A DNA stretch of 64,000 nucleotides. Origin: Marinobacter sp. F4206. GTDB lineage: Bacteria; Pseudomonadota; Gammaproteobacteria; Pseudomonadales; Oleiphilaceae. The translations under genes were made by a program, and so were the position numbers. How positions within the stretch are numbered: the first letter of the stretch is position 1; every line of letters starts with the position of its first letter. The DNA lies in contig NZ_JAHXKI010000002.1 in assembly GCF_019392195.1 (NCBI RefSeq), positions 682,001 through 746,000 of the forward strand, read 5' to 3'. This document shows positions 1 to 8,625 of this stretch, one piece after another. Below the pieces are notes generated by a model. That model was given only the letters and a program-made list of their open reading frames with translations. It did not search any database and was not told the DNA's origin.

Positions 1-1385
1 ACACCGTAGAGGCCTCCGACCAGCAAGGTGGTTACCGCCCAGACCGATGAAGTTTCATAGCCGTGCAGCAGCAACCATCCGAGAACCAGCCACACCAGTG
101 GCGATAACAGGGTCAGGGACGCCCAGCGCCGCTGGTCGCTGTGGCGCACCCACTGCCAGAGCCCGACAGCGACGGTGAGAATGGCCGCGGCCACGAGGTA
201 ACCGAAGAAGCCGCCCGGCTGGTCCGCCGGCCAGGGCACCAGATATCCGTCCCCGGGGCCCAGACTGCCCCGGAGCACGAGCCACCCGCCTGCACTGACC
301 ACCACACTCGCCCAGGGTAGATACCAGATCCCACCGCGGCTCTGGGGAATCAACGCGGTTACCGGCAGGATCAGCAACCAGCTCCAGTACACAGGGCTGG
401 TATCAAGCTGGATAGCCATTGAAAAGCCCCAGGCCGCCAGCAACGGCAGGAAGGCCTGCCACAACCTTTGCTCCCCGACCCCTTGATTGCCCCGCAATAC
501 GCCAAAGCCCACCATCAATCCCGCCAGGTACCAGGGTATGGACGCCCCGACAGGCTCCGCCGAGGTCCCCAGGAACCACCATAGCAACGCTCCGGCCAGG
601 GTGGCGTACCACAGCCAGTCGCGGAACACGTAACGCATCAGCAGCAGGGAACTCAATGTAATCAGGAAACTGTACGACAGCACAAAGGCGACACTGCCGT
701 CGTCGCTCCCGATCAGCAGAGGCACCAGGTAAGCGCCGCTCAACCCCATGATGGCGAGTAATGGCCCATGAACCAGCGACAGGGCCATGGTCACCAGAGA
801 CACGGACGCCAGCCCGACCAGCCCCACTGTGGCACTGATAAACCCGAAATGATGCACACCCGCCAGCAGGGCCGCATACAGCGTGATGCTGCCGCCGCCG
901 GCCAGGGCCGCGAACACTTGGTCCGTGCCCATGTGTCGGCGCCTGAGGACCTCGGCACCAAGGTGCAGGGCAAGGCCGCTGATCAGGGCGAGCAACAGCT
1001 GCTGCAGCGGTCCAATCAGACCGGCATTGATGGAGTGGCTGACCATGAAAATACCGGCAAGCCCCACGCTGAGACCGCCCAGCCAGACCATCCAGTTCTC
1101 TTTCAGCGCCTGAACAAGGTGGGCAGACCGAGGAAGTTCCGTTGCCTCTGGTTGGGGGTCAGGTATTTCCGGCTCATCCAGGCTCAATGTGGCCGTTTGT
1201 TCCGGCTGACCAGTCTGGCGCCGAAGATGGACCACTTCCTGGCGGAGTTCATAAAGCTCACGCGCGAGCAAGTCCAGGCGAGAGGCCTGTTCACGACGCT
1301 GACGAAATGCCAGGACGCCAAGAATGGAGCCGACGGGGACCAGAATCAGTATACCAACCGCCAGCAGGATCAATACGACTTCCAA
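1..1385 (-). CDS. DUF2339 multi-spanning membrane protein, 3' part outside window
   Basis: Open without a stop from a TTG at 1385 leftward to the window edge, so about 461 residues of a longer protein are visible. The first residues form a hydrophobic helix (VVLILLAVGILILVPVGS). A charged, coiled-coil-like stretch follows, then a Pro/Glu linker. From the ENWMVWLGGLSVGLAGIFMV segment onward there are many closely packed membrane helices. That layout, with the NW-VWLGG signature after a linker, is typical of DUF2339 (putative inner-membrane proteins of unknown function, often 800-1000 aa). There is no ATG near the beginning. The TTG has a GAGGG about 10 bases upstream and lies 28 bases after the preceding leftward gene, suggesting cotranscription. 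Function is unknown; family assignment is fairly sure. Confidence 0.8.
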   Translation of the reverse strand, partial: MEVVLILLAVGILILVPVGSILGVLAFRQRREQASRLDLLARELYELRQEVVHLRRQTGQPEQTATLSLDEPEIPDPQPEATELPRSAHLVQALKENWMVWLGGLSVGLAGIFMVSHSINAGLIGPLQQLLLALISGLALHLGAEVLRRRHMGTDQVFAALAGGGSITLYAALLAGVHHFGFISATVGLVGLASVSLVTMALSLVHGPLLAIMGLSGAYLVPLLIGSDDGSVAFVLSYSFLITLSSLLLMRYVFRDWLWYATLAGALLWWFLGTSAEPVGASIPWYLAGLMVGFGVLRGNQGVGEQRLWQAFLPLLAAWGFSMAIQLDTSPVYWSWLLILPVTALIPQSRGGIWYLPWASVVVSAGGWLVLRGSLGPGDGYLVPWPADQPGGFFGYLVAAAILTVAVGLWQWVRHSDQRRWASLTLLSPLVWLVLGWLLLHGYETSSVWAVTTLLVGGLYG

Positions 1386-1413
1386 GCCCTGCTCACCCTC
1401 TAACCAGGCCTTT

Positions 1414-1797
1414 TCAGAAACTCGACAGCTCGTCCTGCAGGTCGCGCTTCAGTTCTTCCGGCTCGGTAATCCAGAGGGTACCGTCTGCGCCTGGAAATAC
1501 GCCAACGTCCAGACCGTCCCGGGTCAGACCTGGCACCCATTTCTTGAAGAAATCCGGCAGGGAAATGCTTTTCGGCGAGAGCTCATCCGAGCCGCCCGCA
1601 TAGTTGGCGGCAAACGCGGCGCTCGGCCAGACCGGCAAGTGCGACACGCCCTCGTCTTCCGAAACAATCTTCAGAAAGCGGTTATCGGCGTTGACCAGAA
1701 TCCAGATCTCGCGCTCTTCGAGCACTTCACTCAGAAAGTAGTCATACCGCTCTTCACCGGTCAGCTCGAGTACTTCATTTAACGGATCACTGCTCAT
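1414..1797 (-). CDS. DUF2750 family protein
   Basis: A 127-aa soluble, acidic protein. It resembles the DUF2750 family: an N-terminal helical segment with ERYDYFLSEV, a central strand with REIWILVNADN, a small hydrophobic core with LPVWPSAAFAANY, and a C-terminal LPDFFKKWVPGL block followed by a VGVFPGADGTLWITEPEEL strand. Proteins of this family are small, cytosolic and uncharacterised; a link to immunity-type SUKH-like folds has been suggested only on general shape. It sits directly upstream of the DUF2339 gene on the same strand and probably shares its transcript. No catalytic motif is visible. Confidence 0.8.
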   Translation of the reverse strand: MSSDPLNEVLELTGEERYDYFLSEVLEEREIWILVNADNRFLKIVSEDEGVSHLPVWPSAAFAANYAGGSDELSPKSISLPDFFKKWVPGLTRDGLDVGVFPGADGTLWITEPEELKRDLQDELSSF

Positions 1798-1880
1798 TTC
1801 TATCGACTACTCCCCTGGAAAACTGTCAACGTCTTTCGCTCAGGAGACTAGCACGAATTGCTCCGAAACATCTTTTCCCG

Positions 1881-2336
1881 TTACAGCCCGAGGTGCTGAA
1901 TAATCGCCTCGGGGTCCTGGCGCACCAGGTCCTTATCAATGGACTTTACCACCGCTGTCAGGCAGTCCTTGCTCAGATGATGCCGCAACGCCCCGAGAAA
2001 ATTGGGAGGCGCCACGAGCACCAGCTTTTCGAAGCGTCCCTCATGCCGGGCCTTTTCCAGTTGTTCGCTGAGGTCGCGGGCAAACCGCTCCTCCTCCGGG
2101 TCGTCCGACTTTTCACGGTCATAACTCTGATGCCCGCCGACACCGCCATGGTCGCTCCCGGGCCGGTCGGAATAGCGTTCCGAATCCTTCAGGCGGCCAG
2201 CCGGGTGCTCCCGGGTCATGACTTCATCAAGAGCCCTAACAGGCGTTGTCGCCTGGAATAACCTTGCCTGTGCATTATCCGCCACCAGTACATAAAGCCG
2301 TTTCCGGGCCAGCGGGTCGTCGCTGTCTTTGTTCAT
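1881..2336 (-). CDS. Host attachment protein family (PF10116-like)
   Basis: A 151-aa cytosolic protein. It opens with a strand-rich core (RLYVLVADNAQARLFQ) matching the start of the family annotated as required for attachment to host cells, which is structurally related to eRF1/Pelota-like domains. The middle (about residues 50-85) is hydrophilic, rich in Arg, Asp, Gly and His. The C-terminal half returns to an alpha/beta core with EKLVLVAPPNFLGALRHHL. The family name comes from an Agrobacterium phenotype; in free-living marine bacteria the role is not known. It has its own short upstream gap and could be a separate leftward unit. Confidence 0.8.
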   Translation of the reverse strand: MNKDSDDPLARKRLYVLVADNAQARLFQATTPVRALDEVMTREHPAGRLKDSERYSDRPGSDHGGVGGHQSYDREKSDDPEEERFARDLSEQLEKARHEGRFEKLVLVAPPNFLGALRHHLSKDCLTAVVKSIDKDLVRQDPEAIIQHLGL

Positions 2337-2514
2337 GCCTGTCCCCTCCGAGTGCTTGTCACTCCATCAATCACGATAGCACTCCACCAGAGGGCGTCAA
2401 AACGACTTTGGCGGCCGCCGAAAGAACGGCATCAGCGTTACAATTCCGGGATGACGACCTCCCGCCATCGGGCGATACTGAAGGGACCTGATCAGTGGTG
2501 AAAGGAGTCGACCC

Positions 2515-3213
2515 ATGAACCGTTTAATCCTCTCTCTGGCATTCGCTGCCATCCCCTTCCCGGTCCTGGCCGCCGAATTCGATGTGGAAATCCACAACCC
2601 GACCCGGGGCCTGTATTTCACGCCGCTGCTGGTAGCGGCCCATGCAGAGTCCGTTTCCCTCTTTGAAGCTGGTGAGACGGCGTCCAGTAACCTGCGGGCG
2701 ATGGCGGAAGTCGGTGATCTCTCCGGACTGATTACCTTTCTGGATGCCGCCGGTGCCACCATTGCCGATAACCCGGCCAACGGGCTGTTGGCACCGGGGG
2801 CGAGTACCGTTGTCACGCTCAATACCGGTAACGCCATTGCGAACACCCGACTGTCGATTGTCGCCATGCTGTTGCCCACCAACGATGGTTTCCTGGCTCT
2901 TAATAGCCTCACCCTACCCACCGAGCCGGGTACCTATAGCTACAATCTGAACGCCTACGATGCCGGCACCGAGGCCAACAACGAACTGCGTGGCAGCGAG
3001 ACCGTCGGCCTGCCCGGCATGCCGGTGCCGGCCGAACTGGACTCCGAGCTGGGAACCAACGGTACCGGAGTGACGAGCGACGTCGAGGGCTACGTTCACA
3101 TTCATCGCGGCAACCTGGGTGATAACAACCCAAGCGGCGGACCCAGCGATATTGTCAGCACCCTGCATCGGTGGCTGAACCCGGTGGCTCGCGTCACCGT
3201 GACCGTACGATAA
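2515..3213 (+). CDS. Secreted Spondin_N domain protein
   Basis: A 232-aa protein with a clear Sec signal peptide (MNRLILSLAFAAIPFPVLA, cleavage after ALA-like residues near 19-20). The mature part fits the bacterial Spondin_N fold: an N-terminal strand EFDVEIHNPTRGLYFTPLLVAAH, a middle with APGASTVVTLNT, a conserved YDAGTEANNEL block and a C-terminal VHIHRG...HRWLNPVARVTV. The start is preceded by AAGGAG. The next gene encodes the same domain with a lipoprotein signal 15 bases downstream, so the two form an operon. Bacterial members are uncharacterised exported beta-sandwich proteins; adhesion or matrix binding is inferred from the animal spondins only. Confidence 0.85.
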   Translation: MNRLILSLAFAAIPFPVLAAEFDVEIHNPTRGLYFTPLLVAAHAESVSLFEAGETASSNLRAMAEVGDLSGLITFLDAAGATIADNPANGLLAPGASTVVTLNTGNAIANTRLSIVAMLLPTNDGFLALNSLTLPTEPGTYSYNLNAYDAGTEANNELRGSETVGLPGMPVPAELDSELGTNGTGVTSDVEGYVHIHRGNLGDNNPSGGPSDIVSTLHRWLNPVARVTVTVR

Positions 3214-3227
3214 TCCGGAGGTGCGTC

Positions 3228-3953
3228 ATGGCATTTCGAACACACTTGATTCTGATGCTGTCACTGACGGGGCTGGTCGCAGGATGCAGTTCGAGCGACG
3301 ACGATGGTGACTCGCTGGTCAGTTCGCGCAGCTTCCGCTACCAGGTCAGCATCACCAATCTGTCCGCCGGACAACCCTTTTCGCCCGCCGCAGTGGTTAT
3401 CCATCGCGCCGAGTGGCAAGCATTCAGTCTGGGTGATGGCGCGTCGGTGGAACTGGAACGACTGGCGGAAAGTGGCGACAACGACGCGTTTCTCGCGGCG
3501 GCGGACGCCGACAGCGGTGTGCTGGCGACCGAAACCGGTACCGGCCCCATCCCCCCGGGCGCGACGGCGGAAATCTCGGCCTCTGCCTCGACAACCTCTG
3601 ACAACGGGCTGCTACTGACCTGGCTAGCCATGCCCGTGAATACCAACGATGCTTTGGCGGGGGTCCGCGGCATCGACCTCAGCGATTTTTCGATCGGCGA
3701 CACCAGGACTTATTTTGCGATCAGCTACGACGCTGGCACCGAGGCCAATACCGAAACCGCAGACACCGTGCCCGGCCCCGCTGCCAGTGGACTTGCCGAA
3801 GGATTCAATGCGGCTCGGGATGATGTCCGGAATGCCGTCTATATCCACCCCGGCGTGGTTACACAGGATGACGGGCTCGGCACGTCTACGCTGGAAGGTG
3901 TTCAGCGCTGGGATAACCCCATCGCCCGCGTCCGGGTTGAGCGCCTGCAATAG
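3228..3953 (+). CDS. Spondin_N domain lipoprotein
   Basis: A 241-aa lipoprotein. The signal sequence ends in the lipobox LVAGC at about residues 17-21, followed by a Ser/Asp-rich tether. The mature domain repeats the features of its upstream neighbour: a FRYQVSITNLSAGQPFSPAAVVIH strand pair, a PPGATAEISASAS segment, YDAGTEANTET, and a final VYIHPGV...VQRWDNPIARVRVERL. An in-frame GTG/ATG region upstream overlaps the previous gene, but the ATG at 3228 has GGAGG at 3216-3220 and begins the signal peptide, so it is preferred. An Asp directly after the lipid-bearing Cys is absent (Ser instead), which predicts outer-membrane sorting. Function is unknown. Confidence 0.85.
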   Translation: MAFRTHLILMLSLTGLVAGCSSSDDDGDSLVSSRSFRYQVSITNLSAGQPFSPAAVVIHRAEWQAFSLGDGASVELERLAESGDNDAFLAAADADSGVLATETGTGPIPPGATAEISASASTTSDNGLLLTWLAMPVNTNDALAGVRGIDLSDFSIGDTRTYFAISYDAGTEANTETADTVPGPAASGLAEGFNAARDDVRNAVYIHPGVVTQDDGLGTSTLEGVQRWDNPIARVRVERLQ

Positions 3954-4000
3954 CTATTGGCCACCGGCGCATGGCACGCCGGCGGCCTTTCGCTGAGTAT

Positions 4001-5305
4001 TCAGATCTGCTTGCTGACCATCTCCGACAGTGAGCTTCGATTGCCGTCGGTATCCAGGGTTCGCATGGCAAAGTACCAGGTGCCCTCGCTCAGATCGTCC
4101 ACCAATAGTTCGTCGACAGAGGCATCGCCAATGGCAATCGACTGATCCAGTGCATCGGCCGACTTGCCGTAGACGACTTCAAAGCCTGCAATCTCACCCA
4201 TGCTCAGGCTCACCCCGTTTTCCCGGGTCAACGGAGCCGTCCAGCTGAGCAGCGCCGCGTCCGCCGGGATGGCCGGTTCCGGTGCCGGCTCTGTGGTCGG
4301 GGGCTCGGTCGTGTCCGCAACGCTGGTATCGCCGTCGTCAGAGCCACTGTAAACATCCGCTATGGTTTTGAACCGCTGAACGTTGCGGTACTCCACAATC
4401 ACCAGCTTCTGGTCGATGATGCTCGACTCGGTGACCAGCTGCAGCTCGGATGCCTGGGCAGCAGACGCTGCAACAATATCCGCCAGCGCCAGGCTGGTGC
4501 CATCACCCGTGATATCAAGCCGGCCACTGGCAACGACTTGCGCCGACATGTTGTTCAGCACATCGGAAATGCTTTGCCACTGGTCGTTGTCGTTGACCAG
4601 CGCCAGAAACGCCGCATTGGTGATCGCGACCTGAAGCGCATCCGCCGATACCGCTTCGAGCTCATCAAGTCGCGTCAGATCAGGTGGCACCAGGCTAAGT
4701 GCGCCGACAGACAACCCGAACCAGGCCTCCACGGTCTGGTAGGCGCCCGCCAGTGCTGCTGGCGACAGGCCTTCGTCACTGCGTTCGGCCAATGTCACGG
4801 CCAAATGGGTGAGGGGCGTGAGATGCACGGTCTCGGTAACCAGGTCCCCGGCGCCACGCAATACAAAGTCGCTGCTCAGTTCCAGTGTTTGGCCGAATTC
4901 AACCTGGCCGCCGCCGACCTGATCACAGCTCGGCACGACGTCGCATACCATGCGGGTACTACCGTCAGCCCGCAGCTCCACCAGGGCCCAGCCGTCAGCC
5001 TTGCCCCGCAAACGCAGCTCATAGCTGCCATCGTCGGCGGTTCGAACGGGTTTGGCGGCCAGGCGGTCAGGGAGGTAATAGCCGGATTTGTCTTCCAGCA
5101 ACCGGTTCGCCGTTACCACGCCCTGCTGTATCACCCCTTTAATGGCAGCACCCGCCACCTGTGCGGTGGGCTCGACCGTGCCCGGAGATTGCGCCTCGGT
5201 GATACTGCTGTCGTCCGAAGCATCCAGACCGCAGCCGGAAAGAAATGCTGCCATGGGTACCAGCAGCGCACCTTGCTTCAACAGTTTTTTGCCGAGATTT
5301 GACAT
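4001..5305 (-). CDS. Putative outer-membrane lipoprotein with C-terminal fibronectin-III-like domain
   Basis: Taken from the ATG at 5305 this is a 434-aa protein: a basic start (MSNLGKKLLKQ), a hydrophobic stretch and the lipobox FLSGC. Residues about 50-140 form a carboxypeptidase-regulatory-like beta domain (AGAAIKGVIQQGVV, then DDGSYELRLRGKADG). A long helical domain follows (VHLTPLTHLAVTLAE). A Thr/Pro/Glu linker then leads to a terminal FnIII-like module with ALLSWTAP and GTWYFAMRTLDTDGNRSSLS. In-frame ATG (5329) and TTG (5359) codons lie upstream but would spoil the signal peptide. It is convergent with the Spondin_N pair. Role unknown; a surface-binding function is an inference. Confidence 0.75.
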   Translation of the reverse strand: MSNLGKKLLKQGALLVPMAAFLSGCGLDASDDSSITEAQSPGTVEPTAQVAGAAIKGVIQQGVVTANRLLEDKSGYYLPDRLAAKPVRTADDGSYELRLRGKADGWALVELRADGSTRMVCDVVPSCDQVGGGQVEFGQTLELSSDFVLRGAGDLVTETVHLTPLTHLAVTLAERSDEGLSPAALAGAYQTVEAWFGLSVGALSLVPPDLTRLDELEAVSADALQVAITNAAFLALVNDNDQWQSISDVLNNMSAQVVASGRLDITGDGTSLALADIVAASAAQASELQLVTESSIIDQKLVIVEYRNVQRFKTIADVYSGSDDGDTSVADTTEPPTTEPAPEPAIPADAALLSWTAPLTRENGVSLSMGEIAGFEVVYGKSADALDQSIAIGDASVDELLVDDLSEGTWYFAMRTLDTDGNRSSLSEMVSKQI

Positions 5306-5690
5306 ACTTTTGCACCAGATTATTGACATCTGAGCAAAGCATAGCCCTGGAATAGGCAATATTTTGAGATCTGACTCCTATTTTGGCGGGCAATTTCGTC
5401 AGAAAAATGTCGCTTACAGTTGAAAACACGATGACATCGAATGTAACGCCGAAAAAACCGCGAAAGACGACACCAACCTCCTGTCTTAAATAGAAAAAGG
5501 GATGAGCGACACTCCATGCCCCGACGCAGGGGCAAACTCCGGCAGAATGGCAGGTTACAAATTAAAACAGTCAGATTGACCTTCAGCTTCCGTTTGGCGA
5601 CGAATTCCTCCCGCTTCGACGAATGTCCGACTGAACATAGCGGACTACACTGAGTATCAGCACGGTGCCGAAAACGAGATAACCAAAGCC
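5306..5690. other. Intergenic region between divergent genes
   Basis: A 385-base gap between the leftward lipoprotein gene and the rightward AI-2E family gene, so it should hold both promoters. It is more AT-rich than its flanks (around 5355-5475). A short stem TGCCCC-N6-GGGGCA is at 5517-5534. No open frame here has a ribosome site or recognisable protein, and no promoter hexamers stand out clearly enough to place. Confidence 0.5.
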
Positions 5691-6854
5691 ATGGATAACG
5701 ACGAGCAGAGCCCGGCCACTACGCAGGACGCGAATGGAACTCCATCCACAACGGCACTGATCGAGGCGATCAATATTCGAAGCATGGCGCTGATCGTTCT
5801 GACCAGCATTGCCACCCTCTACTTCATTGACTGGGCCCAGTCCGTTCTGTTGCCGCTAGTGGTCGCGGTACTCATCAGTTACGCCCTCGACCCCGTGGTA
5901 TCGACGCTCGATAAGATCCGAATCCCCCGTCCGCTTGGTGCCGCCATAGCTCTGTTTGCCTTGATTGGCATCATCGCTGCGGCCAGCGTCCCGCTGAAAC
6001 AGGAAGCCATGGCGATGCTCGACAAGATCCCGGTGGCGATGAATGAGTTCCAGCGCAGGGAAGCCCACTCTTCCAACGAAGAAGAGAGCATCATGGAAAA
6101 GGCGCAAACAGCCGCAAAGGAAATCGAAGCCACCGCCGCGCAGGACCAGGAAGATGCCGAGTCCAGCCAGCCAGGCGTCACACGGGTTCGGGTGGTGGAT
6201 AAGCCCATGGATATACAGGAGTATGTCATCAAGGGTTCGCCGGCGGCACTGGTTCTTGTCTCCCAGTTCATCTCCGTACTCTTGCTGGTGTATTTCCTGC
6301 TGGCAGTGGGTTCGCTTTACCGACGCAAGGTTGTAAAGATTTCGGGCCCCTCTTTCGGACGCATGCGAAAGGCGGCCAGAATCATGAACGAACTGCACCA
6401 GCAGGTCCGCCGCTTCCTGTTCGTGACGGTCATTGGCGCCCTGTTCGTGGGCATCGTGACCTGGCTGGCGTTTCTGGCACTCGGCATGGAACAGGCTGCC
6501 CTGTGGGGCGTCGTGGCCGGAGTTGCCAGCGCCGTGCCCTACCTGGGTCCGTTTCTGGTTCTGATTGGCACCGGGGTTGCCGCGTTCATCCAGTTTGGCG
6601 AGTTGGAAATGGCCGTTATCGTATCCGGCGTCTCACTGATCATTACCAGTATCCAGGGCAATCTTCTGACGCCCTGGTTAACCAGCTATATCTCCAGCCT
6701 CAATGCAGTCGCCATCTTCATCGGACTCCTGTTCTGGGGCTGGCTCTGGGGACCTGTTGGATTAATTGTCGCAACGCCGATCCTGATGATCACCAAGTCG
6801 GTCTGCGATCACGTGGTTAACCTGCGCTCCGTTGGTGAGCTGCTCGGCAAATAG
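5691..6854 (+). CDS. AI-2E family transporter (PerM-like)
   Basis: A 387-aa inner-membrane protein of the AI-2E transporter family (PF01594). After a short hydrophilic tail there are two N-terminal helices (MALIVLTSIATLYFIDWAQ; LLPLVVAVLISYALDP), then the typical large central loop (about residues 110-175, here rich in Glu/Gln/Ala). A second membrane block contains the family hallmark GVVAGVASAVPYLGPFLVLIG and QGNLLTPWL...LNAVAIFIGLLFWGWLWGPVGLIVATPI. Despite the family name, members include permeases and Na+/H+ antiporter-like proteins, so substrate cannot be given. The DUF1206 gene follows after 19 bases and is probably cotranscribed. Confidence 0.9.
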   Translation: MDNDEQSPATTQDANGTPSTTALIEAINIRSMALIVLTSIATLYFIDWAQSVLLPLVVAVLISYALDPVVSTLDKIRIPRPLGAAIALFALIGIIAAASVPLKQEAMAMLDKIPVAMNEFQRREAHSSNEEESIMEKAQTAAKEIEATAAQDQEDAESSQPGVTRVRVVDKPMDIQEYVIKGSPAALVLVSQFISVLLLVYFLLAVGSLYRRKVVKISGPSFGRMRKAARIMNELHQQVRRFLFVTVIGALFVGIVTWLAFLALGMEQAALWGVVAGVASAVPYLGPFLVLIGTGVAAFIQFGELEMAVIVSGVSLIITSIQGNLLTPWLTSYISSLNAVAIFIGLLFWGWLWGPVGLIVATPILMITKSVCDHVVNLRSVGELLGK

Positions 6855-6873
6855 AATTGCCACGAGGTGGCAC

Positions 6874-7668
6874 ATGGCAAGATTGACCGAAAACGCCATT
6901 ACCGCGCTGGCGCGAATGGGCTACGCTGCCCGCGGCACGGTCTACCTGCTCGTTGGGGGGCTGGCGGCACTGGCAGCAATTGGGCAAGGCGGCCAGACCA
7001 CGGGCAGCAGGGGTGCTATAGCGCAGCTCCTGACCGCTCCCTTGGGGGATTTCCTGCTTGCCACGCTGGCTCTCGGGCTTGCCGGCTATGCAATCTGGCG
7101 TTGTATTCAGGCAATCGGGGACACCGACCAGCACGGCCTCAGCCCCAAGGGGCTCACCATTCGAGCCGGCTTGCTGGTCAGCGCCATGACACATCTGTTT
7201 CTGGCGTTCTTTGCGATCAGCCTGATTTTCACCCTGAGCAGCAGTTCAGGCGGCGGTTCGGAAGGCTTTGCCAGTTGGTTAATGACACAGCCATTGGGGC
7301 GATGGTTGGTCGGGGCTGTCGGCATCCTCATGATCGGTGCTGGACTGGCTCACGGCTTGAAAGGGGCAAGGGCAACGTTCGACGAGCACTTCGACATGCC
7401 GCCCGAAACACAGCAATGGGCCTACCCGATCTGCCGGTTCGGACTGGTTATTCGCGGCGTCGTCTTCGTGGTTGCCGGAAACTTTTTTGTGATCGCGGCC
7501 TATCACCTGAATCCCAGGGAGGCAGGCGGCCTGGCCGAGGTATTTGACACCTTCGGAAGCCAGCGGTTCGGCGCATGGCTCATTGGCTTCGTTGCGATTG
7601 GTTTGTTGGCGTTTGGTATCTACAGCCTTCTGGAGGCCATTTATCGCCGGGTGGATCCACCTTCCTGA
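6874..7668 (+). CDS. DUF1206 membrane protein
   Basis: A 264-aa integral membrane protein with six predicted helices arranged as three repeated pairs. Each begins with a motif like ARMGYAARGTVYLLVGGLA (residues about 14-32), with equivalents CRFGLVIRGVVFVVAGNFF near residue 190. This repeat of G-x(3)-RG-x(2)-Y/F is the mark of DUF1206. The ATG at 6874 has GAGGTGG just upstream; an in-frame upstream start would add only a non-hydrophobic stretch overlapping the previous gene. It follows the AI-2E gene closely. Its last 28 bases overlap tail-to-tail with the leftward holin-like gene. The family has no assigned biochemical role. Confidence 0.85.
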   Translation: MARLTENAITALARMGYAARGTVYLLVGGLAALAAIGQGGQTTGSRGAIAQLLTAPLGDFLLATLALGLAGYAIWRCIQAIGDTDQHGLSPKGLTIRAGLLVSAMTHLFLAFFAISLIFTLSSSSGGGSEGFASWLMTQPLGRWLVGAVGILMIGAGLAHGLKGARATFDEHFDMPPETQQWAYPICRFGLVIRGVVFVVAGNFFVIAAYHLNPREAGGLAEVFDTFGSQRFGAWLIGFVAIGLLAFGIYSLLEAIYRRVDPPS

Positions 7669-8132
7669 GGGCGGGGGTCTTCAGGAGCATCGCCTTCACG
7701 GCGCTCCGCTTGCTTCATCAACTCCATGCCGCCCTGCATCAGCAGCGATTTGAGCCTGGGGTCCCCTTGCTGAGCAACCCCCACCGCAAAGGCTGTAAGG
7801 GCTGCTTCCAACGGGTTTTCACGAATCAGTTCCCGCACCTGTTCCAGGGAGGAGGTCTCGCCAGAACTCTTGCGGCGCTTTCTCTTCGAGGCCGAATGAC
7901 CACCGGCCAACATCCAGAAAAAGGCCGCCAGCAGAAGCACGCACCCCGCCCCAACGGCGGCCATGGCGGCAGCCTCACCGAGCAGCGGCGTCAGGGCCAG
8001 GAGGGCTGCCCTGATCAGGAGATAGAACCCGGTAACCAGCAGGGCGATAAGCAAGACCATTGCAAGCATTAATCCAGTGACTGCCGCAACGGCTTTGCGC
8101 ACCAATCCCTTGATCTGGGCCGAATCAATCAT
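7641..8132 (-). CDS. Phage-holin-like (Holin-X/PF07332 type) membrane protein
   Basis: A 163-aa protein with two long hydrophobic helices (about residues 15-50 and 52-78), the second preceded by the small loop TPLLGEAAAM. A basic patch SASKRKRRKSS and a C-terminal cytosolic tail with IRENPLEAALTAFAVGVAQ follow. The two-helix hairpin with a charged tail resembles the putative holin / superfamily III membrane proteins found on chromosomes next to DUF883 genes; there is no phage context here, so a lysis role is unlikely. Its start overlaps the stop of the DUF883 gene by four bases (ATGA type), so the two are translationally coupled. Confidence 0.7.
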   Translation of the reverse strand: MIDSAQIKGLVRKAVAAVTGLMLAMVLLIALLVTGFYLLIRAALLALTPLLGEAAAMAAVGAGCVLLLAAFFWMLAGGHSASKRKRRKSSGETSSLEQVRELIRENPLEAALTAFAVGVAQQGDPRLKSLLMQGGMELMKQAERREGDAPEDPRPQEGGSTRR

Positions 8133-8458
8133 CGTTCGCGATCAAGCAGCTTGCCCACCAGAACGCCTACGAGAAACATGATGACAATACTCAGGAACGG
8201 CCGCTCCTCTATTTTGTGCTCAACGTCGTGAACCGCCTTGTCGCCAACGTCCTTCGCCCGGTCCAGTGCGTCATTGCCCTTTTGCCTGACCTGATCAAAC
8301 GCTTCGCGACTTTCCCGACGAATCTCATCCCGAAGGCTGCTGATATTGCCCTTCTGGTTCTCCGAAACCGCCTTCGTCAGTTTGGCGAGATCGTCCCGGA
8401 GCTGTTGTAGATCCTGTTTAACCTGGTTGTATTCGTCTTGACTGGATTTGGCTTCCAT
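8129..8458 (-). CDS. DUF883 (ElaB/YqjD/YgaM-type) membrane-anchored protein
   Basis: A 109-aa tail-anchored protein. Residues 1-85 are strongly helical and charged (KQDLQQLRDDLAKLTKAV and similar heptads). A single C-terminal membrane helix follows (FLSIVIMFLVGVLVGKLL) with the GKLL-R end typical of the family. The E. coli members YqjD/ElaB bind ribosomes or respond to stress in stationary phase; that is family knowledge, not shown here. It is the first gene of a two-gene leftward unit with the holin-like gene. Confidence 0.85.
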   Translation of the reverse strand: MEAKSSQDEYNQVKQDLQQLRDDLAKLTKAVSENQKGNISSLRDEIRRESREAFDQVRQKGNDALDRAKDVGDKAVHDVEHKIEERPFLSIVIMFLVGVLVGKLLDRER

Positions 8459-8625
8459 TTGCTCGTCTCCTTTACCTTTAAATTGACCGCTTACTGGGCA
8501 CCTCCAAAGATCAGGACTTCCCTTCCGCGATATGAAGACCTACAACAGACTATCGGCGGGACCGTTTTAAGCGTAGCACACGGTAAAATTTCCCCTTCAG
8601 AACCGGAACAAAAACCGTCCTCCCG

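Noticed and set aside
768-1403. A 211-codon open frame on the + strand
   Set aside because: It is antisense to the DUF2339 gene, rich in Gln/His/Arg as such shadows are, and has no recognisable domain.
4538-5302. A 254-codon open frame on the + strand
   Set aside because: Antisense to the lipoprotein at 4001-5305, whose signal peptide and domains are clear.
5517-5534. Short stem TGCCCC-N6-GGGGCA
   Set aside because: Not followed by T and not close to a gene end; chance stems of six bases are common at this GC content.
7641-8458. Holin-like gene as sign of a prophage
   Set aside because: No lysin, capsid, integrase or attachment-like repeats nearby; the pairing with DUF883 is a chromosomal arrangement.
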